Positions 25,701-31,909 of a DNA stretch of 34,831 nucleotides are shown piece after piece. Both the position numbers and the translations under genes were made by a program. Position 1 is the stretch's first letter, and each line of letters starts with the position of its first letter. The DNA is from Bacteroidota bacterium. GTDB lineage: Bacteria; Bacteroidota; Bacteroidia; 2-12-FULL-35-15. Location of the stretch: contig CANFLQ010000015.1 of assembly GCA_947447995.1 (NCBI GenBank), positions 1 to 34,831 on the forward strand, given 5' to 3'. The notes below the pieces were generated by a model that saw nothing but the letters and a program-made list of their open reading frames with translations, had not been told where the DNA came from and ran no database searches.

Positions 25701-25814
25701 ATACGCTTTAGCATCTTCTTGAATACCATACGCCACCCATGTAAACATCAAATAATAAGCACAGGCTAAAGCCAGTAAAATCGCAAAAAGCCTAATGGCA
25801 CCTTTGTTTTGCAT
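22719..25814 (-). CDS. secDF: SecDF fusion, protein translocase accessory subunit
   Basis: The 1031-aa protein joins SecD and SecF as is usual in Bacteroidota. SecD part: TM1 near residues 8-28, P1 region start LGLDLKGGMNVTLEVSV, FGVTQPNIQMLPSSGRILIELPGV, then a TM bundle with SVDANILIFERVREE. SecF part: TM, FSLGVDFKGGRSYVVRF, then a second bundle with VMSYSMTDTVVVFDRIREYL. It uses proton motive force to complete Sec export across the inner membrane. A low-complexity Lys/Ser/Thr insert (about residues 285-345) widens the SecD periplasmic domain. It is transcribed alone from a TATATTTG box at 25914-25921. Confidence 0.96.
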   Translation of the reverse strand: MQNKGAIRLFAILLALACAYYLMFTWVAYGIQEDAKAYAKNYTTSPDIVNASKASSQNLSDQNSFLDSVRTTRTNYYLDSIKNLPVYDMIITQYTYEDVKKRQLNLGLDLKGGMNVTLEVSVADIIRSLSNNSNDPTFNQAIAQAVVRQKKDPKDFVTLFGEEFKKINPNAKLAINFQTIELKGKVDFNTSDEDVLKFLHERVKDAIETSENTLRSRIDKFGVTQPNIQMLPSSGRILIELPGVTDKKRVRKLLQGTANLEFWETYDNKDIYPLLEQANTRLKEILTPTADTTAKDSTIVVAKDKSGTEIAKDTLKKESSSLSAQLGTGKDTVKTAEGARADTIAKLRRDNPLFALMRAAIRQNEKGQSILTDGPVIGFAAISDTAKLNTYLSNPKIKSIFRPYTKFFWSFKAIDKEETTLQLVAIDGASNRGTAALAGDIITEARKVFDLGGGGSPQISMSMTADAAIAWKHLTKDNIGKSIAIVLDNSVYSYPTVQGEIAGGTSSITGNFTIEEADDLVNILKAGKLPAPAHIVEESVVGPTLGAEAVSKGFISTLIALVLVFFFMGFYYNKAGWVADFAMLVNNFFVIGILASFGAVLTLPGIAGIVLTIAMSVDANILIFERVREELAIGKSTAAAIKEGYHNAMSSVIDSHVTTLLLGIILYIFGTGPLQGFATTLIIGIISSLFCAIFITRLVFDRWLAGGKEISFSNKMTENAFKKINIDFVGKRKLYYVFSGLIIAAGIFAYIQKGGFSLGVDFKGGRSYVVRFDDPKPTEDVRVALTKSFGEAPEVKTYGESNQQRITTTYLIDEATDETEAKVEAKLNEGLKTLGVKYQIMSSQKVGETVSRDIKTKAIWAVLLSCLVMFVFIFIRFKKWTYGLGAVVALFHDVLIVLSIYIIFDGILPFSLEITQDFIAAILTVMSYSMTDTVVVFDRIREYLTERNKSDLDKDEKVKVINYALNSTLSRTINTSLTIFFVLLAIFIFGGETIRGFSFALLIGIIIGTYSSICIATPIVIDFEKDKGETI

Positions 25815-25913
25815 AATTGTTTTAATTTAGTGATTTAGTCATTTGGAGCGACAGTGAATTGTATTTTAAAAAATCTATAATTCACTATTTCTCCATTTTA
25901 TTAATTTGGAGTG

Positions 25914-25921
25914 CAAATATA
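25914..25921 (-). promoter_or_regulatory. Likely -7 box (TATATTTG) for secDF
   Basis: An exact TAnnTTTG match on the minus strand, preceded 21 nt upstream by TTGG as a near-consensus -33, gives a leader of about 95 nt before secDF. Confidence 0.5.
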
Positions 25922-26082
25922 GAATAACAATTTTATTATTTGCCAATTTTATTATTAATATGCGTGTACTTAACTTTAATTTGATATACATTTAATTAAT
26001 ATGGAATCAAAAATCGCTAAAAAACAAGTTGCATTTAAGGGTACTGGCTTTATTGCCTCACTAAGAATTATATTTCATAGTT

Positions 26083-26454
26083 TTAAGCTTCTAGAATAAC
26101 CATAGCCAGCGCCATTTGTTTTGTATGTGACAAAGAGAGGTGAATTGTATTAATTTTTTTATCTACAAAAAACTGAGCTGATTTTCCAATTAATTGGATA
26201 GACGGCTTACCCAATTGGTTGTTAAAAACTTCAATTTGATTTAAAGCAATATCCCCTCTTAAGCCGGTTCCTAGGGCTTTCAAAAAAGCTTCTTTAGCTG
26301 CAAATCGGGCAGCATAACTTTCTGCTTTATTTACCTTTGTTTCGCAATATGCAATTTCATTTTTTGAAAATACTTTTATTTTAAAAGCCTCGTTTTCAAT
26401 ACTTTTTGAAATACGAAGTACTTCAACGATGTCCGTTCCAATGCCTATAATCAT
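26083..26454 (-). CDS. acpS: Holo-[acyl-carrier-protein] synthase
   Basis: The 123-aa protein has the family landmarks MIIGIGTDIVEVLRI, YAARFAAKEAFLKALGTG (Mg/CoA-binding Glu) and HLSLSHTKQMALAMVIL. It transfers 4'-phosphopantetheine from CoA to acyl carrier protein. The reading frame is open for 32 more codons upstream, but GIGTDI is always at the N-terminus in this family and a promoter box lies within that extension, so I start at 26454. Confidence 0.95.
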   Translation of the reverse strand: MIIGIGTDIVEVLRISKSIENEAFKIKVFSKNEIAYCETKVNKAESYAARFAAKEAFLKALGTGLRGDIALNQIEVFNNQLGKPSIQLIGKSAQFFVDKKINTIHLSLSHTKQMALAMVILEA

Positions 26455-26516
26455 ACTTATATAAATATTACCAAATAAAGAGATGAAATTAAAATCGACC
26501 GAGAGGTGATTAACGC

Positions 26517-26524
26517 CAAAAATA
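26517..26524 (-). promoter_or_regulatory. Likely -7 box (TATTTTTG) for acpS
   Basis: An exact TAnnTTTG match on the minus strand is preceded 20 nt upstream by GTTG, one base from TTTG. The leader would be about 60 nt. Confidence 0.45.
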
Positions 26525-26764
26525 CAATTAATAAAAAGTTTAATCAACAAACATTATAAGTGTATGATGTAAAGTTGACAGACCGAAAAATTTTAAAAAA
26601 AACAAGCAGCTGATTATCAGTTATTTAACAAAATAAAGCAGCGTTTTGTATCACAAAATTATCTTTCATGATACAAAAAAAGGCATTCATCTACTTATTA
26701 AAGCGTATTGTAGGTATTTGATATTATATTATCTAAATGTTTCATTATTAATGATTTATTTACA

Positions 26765-26772
26765 TACCTTTG
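26765..26772 (+). promoter_or_regulatory. Likely -7 box (TACCTTTG) for the 150-aa gene
   Basis: The same TACCTTTG octamer as at the ATPase gene, preceded by TTTC at a 21-nt spacing as a near-consensus -33. The leader would be about 20 nt. Confidence 0.55.
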
Positions 26773-26797
26773 ACTTCCCACTAATATATAAATAATC

Positions 26798-27250
26798 ATG
26801 TTTGAGATTTTAAAAAGTTTTGAGACTAAGTATGGTTACCTTAAAAAAAAGGGCTTAACCATTGAAGGGTTAGCTATTGTAGATGTTAAAAAGAAAAAAC
26901 ATGTTATTAAGATCAGCCGACCGTTGATTTTTGATAATCGTTTGATTCCAAAACGTTTTGAAGGCTTAGATGTTAAAACAAGCATTAAACTGAGCGTGGA
27001 TATGCCAACTGAGTTTACTGTTGATCGTAGTCAGCCCGATTGGCATAAAAAACAATATATTTGGGCACCTGAACGTTTTCAAAAATATGTTGATCGTTGT
27101 GAGAGTGAGATCAAAGATCAATTAAACAATCAACAAATAACAAAACTGGAGATTTTGGATGCTTTATGCTTCGGTAATTTTGAAGAACACAAACAAAAAA
27201 GCATTCAATTAATTAAAGAAGGCAAATTGCCAGCTTATTGCGAGAACTAA
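26798..27250 (+). CDS. Unrecognised 150-aa protein
   Basis: I do not recognise a family. The protein is soluble, with no signal peptide or membrane span. It is rich in Lys (about one residue in six) and in Ile/Leu. Predicted parts are a helical start MFEILKSFETKYGYLKKK, a beta-rich middle (GLAIVDVKKKKHVIKISRPLIFDNRLIPKRFEG), a stretch with aromatics DRSQPDWHKKQYIWAPERFQKYVDRCE, and a helical C-terminus. It is a real gene by its own promoter box, a codon pattern like its neighbours and two successive hairpins after the stop. It is a single-gene unit. Confidence 0.8.
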   Translation: MFEILKSFETKYGYLKKKGLTIEGLAIVDVKKKKHVIKISRPLIFDNRLIPKRFEGLDVKTSIKLSVDMPTEFTVDRSQPDWHKKQYIWAPERFQKYVDRCESEIKDQLNNQQITKLEILDALCFGNFEEHKQKSIQLIKEGKLPAYCEN

Positions 27251-27270
27251 TTTTTGTTTTATATAAGGGT

Positions 27271-27326
27271 TAAACTATTAATTAGTTTACTAAAGCACTC
27301 TGAGTAATCGGGGTGCTTTTTTATTT
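27271..27326 (+). terminator. Double-hairpin terminator after the 150-aa gene
   Basis: A first stem TAAACTA/TAGTTTA (27271-27277 with 27283-27289) is followed by AAAGCAC (27292-27298) pairing with GTGCTTT (27313-27319) and then a T-rich tail. The second is a classic rho-independent terminator. Confidence 0.8.
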
Positions 27327-27422
27327 TAAAATTTAGTTTAAAAAGTTTGTAGATTCTATTGCAATAAAGAAATAAGACATCTAAAGATGAAATTGAATTC
27401 TAAAAATGACTATTCTAAAAAC

Positions 27423-27455
27423 TTTGATCTTTGATTTAATATCTTTCTAACTTTG
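27423..27455 (+). promoter_or_regulatory. Promoter of the enoyl-CoA hydratase-family gene
   Basis: TTTG (27423-27426), a 21-nt spacer and TAACTTTG (27448-27455) match the consensus. The -7 box is formed by a CTTTGAA-type heptad repeat that continues, decayed, to about 27480. The predicted start lies about 30 nt before the ATG. Confidence 0.6.
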
Positions 27456-27488
27456 AACTTTGTAACTTTAAACATTGAACTAATTATT

Positions 27489-28247
27489 ATGGAAGGATAC
27501 GTAAAATCAGAAATAAAAAATGGTATAGCCACCATCACCTTTTTTCATCCACAAAGCAATTCCCTGCCAAGTGTTTTGTTGAAACAATTAACGGAAGCAA
27601 TACATACCAATGGTATAAATGCCGAAGTAAAAGTTATTGTTTTACAAAGTGTAGGAGATGCTATATTTTGTTCGGGCGGTTCATTTGATGAAATGCTTGC
27701 TATTAAAGACACCGAAACTGGCGAACAGTTTTTTTCGGGGTTTGCAAATGTGATTAACGCTATACGTAAAATACCAAAATTTGTGATAGCACGTGTGCAA
27801 GGAAAAGTTGTTGGAGGTGGTGTAGGCATTGCCTGTGCAGCGGATTATGCAGTTGGGTTAGAATCCTCTTCCATTAAACTTAGTGAATTAGCAATTGGCA
27901 TTGGACCATTTGTTATAGGGCCTGTAGTGCGAAGAAAAATGGGGCTTTCCGCATTTTCATCCTTGACGATAAACGCAACAGAATGGAAAAGTGCCAACTG
28001 GGCTAGGGAAAAAGGAATGTATGCTGATGTATATAAAACTACAGAAGAATTAGATGCAGCTATTGCAACACTTACCGATAAACTTTCCAGATCAAATCTG
28101 GAAGCAATGAAAATGCTGAAAAAAGATTTTTGGGTAGGTACAGAAAATTGGGATACACTTTTAAGTGAACAAGCAAGTACCGTTAGTTATCTGGCTCTTT
28201 CCGATTTTTTTGTAAATGCGCTTACTAAGTTCAAGAATAAATCTTAA
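27489..28247 (+). CDS. Enoyl-CoA hydratase/isomerase family protein
   Basis: The 252-aa crotonase-fold protein has the first oxyanion-hole region FCSGGSFDEML, the second VQGKVVGGGVGIACAADYAV, and KLSELAIGIGPFVIGPVVRRKMG, which keeps the first catalytic Glu. The position of the second catalytic Glu of classical hydratases (in the helix after RKMG) appears to be Ser. It may thus be an isomerase or other crotonase. ATG at 27489 is preferred because the 12 upstream codons come from the heptad repeat and lie after the predicted transcription start. It is followed 11 nt later by DUF3817, probably in the same operon. Confidence 0.87.
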   Translation: MEGYVKSEIKNGIATITFFHPQSNSLPSVLLKQLTEAIHTNGINAEVKVIVLQSVGDAIFCSGGSFDEMLAIKDTETGEQFFSGFANVINAIRKIPKFVIARVQGKVVGGGVGIACAADYAVGLESSSIKLSELAIGIGPFVIGPVVRRKMGLSAFSSLTINATEWKSANWAREKGMYADVYKTTEELDAAIATLTDKLSRSNLEAMKMLKKDFWVGTENWDTLLSEQASTVSYLALSDFFVNALTKFKNKS

Positions 28248-28258
28248 AATAAACTTCA

Positions 28259-28561
28259 ATGTCTGATAATTCTTTAAAAACATCTCTAGGAAGATTTCTA
28301 AAAATTGGCTTTGCAGAAGGCTCATCCTTTTTAATCCTTTTATTTATTGCTATGCCTTTAAAATACATGGCCGACATGCCTACACCTGTGCGTATTGTAG
28401 GTATGCTTCACGGTATTTTATTTGTGTTATATGCTTTGGCATTAGCGCAAGCTACTATTGTTTATAAATGGAAAATAAAAACAGTAATCATCGCTTTTCT
28501 ATTGTCTTTTTTGCCTTTCGGGACATTTTTTTTGGAAAGAATATTGAAGAAAGAGAAATAA
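28259..28561 (+). CDS. DUF3817 family membrane protein
   Basis: The 100-aa protein has about three membrane segments and the family pattern GRFLKIGFAEGSSFLILLFIAMPLKYMADMPTPVRIVGMLHGILFVLYALALAQA. The conserved charged and His residues (Glu in AEG, Lys in PLKY, GMLHG) sit at membrane edges. Function is not known. It lies 11 nt downstream of the crotonase-family gene. Confidence 0.88.
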   Translation: MSDNSLKTSLGRFLKIGFAEGSSFLILLFIAMPLKYMADMPTPVRIVGMLHGILFVLYALALAQATIVYKWKIKTVIIAFLLSFLPFGTFFLERILKKEK

Positions 28562-28573
28562 CCTCAGCCCACC

Positions 28574-28635
28574 CCCTCTCAACCTCATCCGCCTTCGGTT
28601 GGAAAAGGGAAGCGGAAATACTTTCATGGAGAGGG
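28574..28635. repeat. C/G-richer intergenic block with CCCTCTC/GAGAGGG arms
   Basis: CCCTCTC (28574-28580) and GAGAGGG (28629-28635) bracket a 48-nt segment with CCGCC and TCGGTTGG, between the convergent DUF3817 and RecB-like genes. Base composition differs from the surroundings. It may act as a terminator or be a dispersed intergenic repeat. Confidence 0.4.
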
Positions 28636-28639
28636 CGAT

Positions 28640-31600
28640 TTAACACACCACTACTTTTTCATCTTCAATATATACCAACAATTTTTTAGTAACGGTATAC
28701 CCCATTTGAATTAACAAATCGGCATATTGAAGGATTTGTTTTTTATGTGCCGGTTTTTCTTCCCCTGTTTTATAATCAATTATTACTGCACTTTTTTGAG
28801 ATAATACTACCCTATCCGGACGAAACATTTCGCCCATTTGAGTAATAATTTCTGCTTCATTTTTTATAGTTAATCCTTTTGCAAAATGTGGCTTTAATTG
28901 AGGCAATTCAATTATTTTAGTGATTGTATTTAACAGTGTAGTTTTTTCATCACCACTAATTAAACCTTCTGTAAACATTGAATTTAAAGACATTTCAACA
29001 TCGTCCGAAGTTTTAATTTTTGCCATGGCAGTGTGTACCATTACTCCATAATCTTTTTTGCTTTCTGTTAATTCCAAATTCCAAATACTTGGTGCTGCTG
29101 CTCGCATTTTAATAGTATCTCTCCATTGGTTAGAGTTGAAAGTTGAAAGTTGAAAGTTTGAAGTTGAAATACGATGTAAAGTTGTATCATGTATTTTCTG
29201 CTCACCAAAGGTATATAGTGATTTAGCATCCTCCCACTCACCTGTTGTTTGATAATAATAGGCGAACATATCACTAAGAGTACTTAAATTATCAGGAGTT
29301 TTGGATGGTTTGGAAGTGAGTATATACAAACGTTCTTCGGGGCGGGTAAGCGCAACGTACAATACATTTAACGAATCTAATAAGGATTTATTTATTTCCT
29401 CTTCATATACATCGGCATATATTGTTTCTTTTAATTCGGCTTTTACAGAAACCAATGCAGATGTAAGTTTTGGGATTTTATTATTGTCAATATCTACCCA
29501 CAAATGCTTTTTACCCATATTGGTTTTGCCTGATGAAAACGGTAATATCACCACAGGGAATTCTAATCCTTTAGCGCGATGTATCGTCATTATTGTAACT
29601 GCATTCATTCCCTGTGGAACGATTAACGATGTCTTCTCTTTTTTATCTTCCCAATATTCAATAAAACCTTTCAGGTTATTATTTTGTCGGATAGAATAAT
29701 TTAATACTTCATCCAAATAAAATTGGATGTAAGCATCAGGATGTTTATTGAGTGCGAATAAACGCACTAACTCTTCGTTAAGCTCATACAGCGCCATTTT
29801 TGAAAGAACAGAAATATTAAATTCTTTACAAACTTGTTTAAGAATTTTTATGAATTCTTTTTCATTCAGACTATTGTTCTCAATCAACAATTGGTTTATA
29901 TCTGTATTTTCAATACGTTTGGAAGCAATGAGGTATTCCAACAATTCGGTTTTAATAATTTGATCACTGGTATTATTCAAATACCTAAGCAATGAATAAA
30001 TAAAATTAACTTCCGCCGAATTGCTTAGTAACAAAGAATCAGAAGAAATTACTTCTATTCCTTTTTTAGACAGATAATTCGCAATTTCGCTTCCATCCGA
30101 ATTTTTTCTGACCAATATGGCAACATCTTTTAGTTGAAAATTTTGTTGCAACAATTCTAAAATTATTACGTGTGTGCGTTCCAGATTTAATTCTCTCACT
30201 TCATCCGATTCCCCTTGAAGGAATTCTACCTGTACGTACCCTCCTTTATTTTCAGGATTAAAACCTTGTTCTAATGTGTCGTAAATGCTTTTAAATTTAT
30301 CGTTTAGTTTATTAGAAAGCGTTCTAAAAATAGCATTATTAAATTCGATTATCTCACGCTTACTGCGATAATTTTTTGCTAATACTTGTGGATTGTGATT
30401 CCGTATCAATGCTTCCTGCCGCTCCAATACTAATGGATTATCATTATGTGCAAATACTTCGGGTAACATTGCAAACTGTTCCACTTCGCCACCACGCCAA
30501 CGATAAATTGCTTGTTTGCCATCACCCACCAACATAGTAAAATGCCCGGCAGCCAATGAATTATCAATTAAAGGCAACAAATTTTGAAATTGTAAAACGG
30601 AGGTATCCTGAAATTCATCAATCAAATAATTATTATACTTATTACCTAAACGCTCATAAATAAAAGGGATTGGTTCGTTCAACACAATTTTGGCAATCAT
30701 TTTATTGAATTCCGAAATGTGCAAAATATTATTTTGAGCTTTGTATTGGTTGAGCAATTTTTCAATTTCATTTAATACCGCCAACGAATAAATAGTAGAA
30801 TTTATCAATCTAAAAACAATCATTTCCTGATTGTTTGCTTCAATAAAACTTAAAGCTTTATGATAAATTTCTAATAATTTATTTTTGATGCCATCAATAA
30901 CATCTTTATCGGAGGTAGTAGTTTTAGCAGCATACCAATTATCGGCATCTACATTTTTTTGAACAGTATTGGAAGGAGTTAATTTATCAAACCTCACATC
31001 GGATAAATAGGAAAAATATTTAGCAATGCCATTAGCACCTCCTGCAAACTTATCGTGCTGAATACCTTCATCCGCAATTATCTTTAAAGCATCTTCACCG
31101 CATTTACTTATGAAGGTTTCAAACTTTTTTAATTCGACCTGAATGGTATCTTTTATTTTAAAAAAATCATCTACACTTAAATCCCTTAGCTTCTCAATAT
31201 ATATAGCACCCTCTTCATTCAATAAATTTTTAGCAAAATATTTTAGATCATTTTCTATGTGCCAGCTTTTTTCGTCATCTGTTTTACTTTCGGTAAATTC
31301 CACCAAAGCTTTTGTTAATCTTTCGTCGGAACCTATTTGAGCAATCAATAAATCAACAGCTTGGGTTAATAATTTATCATCATCCATTTCCAATTCAAAG
31401 CTCATTGGAATTTTTAAATCAAATGCAAATGTTCTTACAATATTATGTACAAAACTATCGATGGTACCAATTGCAAAATCGGAATAATTATGTAATACCG
31501 CACTGAGCACATTTGAAGCCCGTTTACGAATAATAGTATCCGTTAATTGCTGACGCAGATTTAATGTTTGATGCTTTTTTAATTCTTCCAACAATGTTTT

Positions 31601-31837
31601 TGTTCCGCCGGAAAGCTTTGTATAATCATCAAAAGAGAGTTCTTTTAAGGCCTTAATAATACGCTCCTTCATTTCTGAAGCTGCCTTATTGGTGAACGTA
31701 ATTGCTAAAATATGTCGGTAAGCCTTTGGAGGGTCCGATTCATCGTTCAAGGCCAAAGCGAGATACTCCTTTACAAGCGTAAACGTTTTTCCGGAACCGG
31801 CAGAAGATTTATAAATAGTAAAGTTTTTACCTGACAT
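28640..31837 (-). CDS. RecB/AddA-like UvrD-type helicase with C-terminal nuclease domain
   Basis: The 1065-aa protein has helicase motifs in order: Walker A SSAGSGKTFTLVKEYL (residues 10-25), AITFTNKAASEMKERI, Walker B LIDEFQDTSVLQ, LVGDGKQAIYRWRGG, AKNYRSKREI, VTIMTIHRAKGLEFPVV and VLYVALTRPEERLY. A RecB-family nuclease follows: FRPDRVV, AVIIDYKTGEE and QILQYADLL near the C-terminus. It probably acts in double-strand break end processing with an AddB-like partner not in this window. The frame is open for 30 more codons upstream, but MSGKNFTIYKSSAGSGKT is the natural start and avoids overlap with the divergent protease gene. A heptad repeat at 29135-29169 encodes part of the linker before the nuclease domain. 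Confidence 0.93.
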   Translation of the reverse strand: MSGKNFTIYKSSAGSGKTFTLVKEYLALALNDESDPPKAYRHILAITFTNKAASEMKERIIKALKELSFDDYTKLSGGTKTLLEELKKHQTLNLRQQLTDTIIRKRASNVLSAVLHNYSDFAIGTIDSFVHNIVRTFAFDLKIPMSFELEMDDDKLLTQAVDLLIAQIGSDERLTKALVEFTESKTDDEKSWHIENDLKYFAKNLLNEEGAIYIEKLRDLSVDDFFKIKDTIQVELKKFETFISKCGEDALKIIADEGIQHDKFAGGANGIAKYFSYLSDVRFDKLTPSNTVQKNVDADNWYAAKTTTSDKDVIDGIKNKLLEIYHKALSFIEANNQEMIVFRLINSTIYSLAVLNEIEKLLNQYKAQNNILHISEFNKMIAKIVLNEPIPFIYERLGNKYNNYLIDEFQDTSVLQFQNLLPLIDNSLAAGHFTMLVGDGKQAIYRWRGGEVEQFAMLPEVFAHNDNPLVLERQEALIRNHNPQVLAKNYRSKREIIEFNNAIFRTLSNKLNDKFKSIYDTLEQGFNPENKGGYVQVEFLQGESDEVRELNLERTHVIILELLQQNFQLKDVAILVRKNSDGSEIANYLSKKGIEVISSDSLLLSNSAEVNFIYSLLRYLNNTSDQIIKTELLEYLIASKRIENTDINQLLIENNSLNEKEFIKILKQVCKEFNISVLSKMALYELNEELVRLFALNKHPDAYIQFYLDEVLNYSIRQNNNLKGFIEYWEDKKEKTSLIVPQGMNAVTIMTIHRAKGLEFPVVILPFSSGKTNMGKKHLWVDIDNNKIPKLTSALVSVKAELKETIYADVYEEEINKSLLDSLNVLYVALTRPEERLYILTSKPSKTPDNLSTLSDMFAYYYQTTGEWEDAKSLYTFGEQKIHDTTLHRISTSNFQLSTFNSNQWRDTIKMRAAAPSIWNLELTESKKDYGVMVHTAMAKIKTSDDVEMSLNSMFTEGLISGDEKTTLLNTITKIIELPQLKPHFAKGLTIKNEAEIITQMGEMFRPDRVVLSQKSAVIIDYKTGEEKPAHKKQILQYADLLIQMGYTVTKKLLVYIEDEKVVVC
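29135..29169. repeat. Five tandem 7-bp units inside the RecB-like gene
   Basis: The plus strand reads GTTGAAA three times, then GTTTGAA and GTTGAAA. On the coding strand it translates to STSNFQLSTFN in the linker between the helicase and nuclease domains. At 35 bp it spans five full periods and leaves the frame open. Confidence 0.85.
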
Positions 31838-31909
31838 TTTTGTTGAAATAAATTGAACCGATTGGCAATTTACGCAAAATTCAGTATCATTGTTGGTAGC
31901 AATGATGCC

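Larger units (their letters stand above)
26455..26797. other. Intergenic region between acpS and the 150-aa gene
   Basis: No gene is visible in these 343 bp. They hold two divergent promoter boxes, TATTTTTG (26517-26524, minus, for acpS) and TACCTTTG (26765-26772, plus), and a hairpin TTTTGTATCA/TGATACAAAA (26644-26653 with 26669-26678) of unknown role near the middle. Confidence 0.6.

Noticed and set aside
26001-26099. 32-codon plus-strand frame (MESKIAKKQVAFKGTG...) in the secDF-acpS gap
   Set aside because: It has no promoter box or ribosome binding site and runs into the 3' end of acpS; length is expected by chance in AT-rich DNA.
28468-28689. 73-codon plus-strand frame across the end of DUF3817
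   Set aside because: It is out of frame with DUF3817 and crosses into the intergenic repeat and the end of the convergent gene.
29301-29699. 132-codon plus-strand frame opposite the RecB-like gene
   Set aside because: It is antisense to conserved helicase motifs and has no recognisable protein features.
31853-31909. 19-codon N-terminal extension of the protease
   Set aside because: It would bury the signal peptide, which starts cleanly at MKKISHYF.
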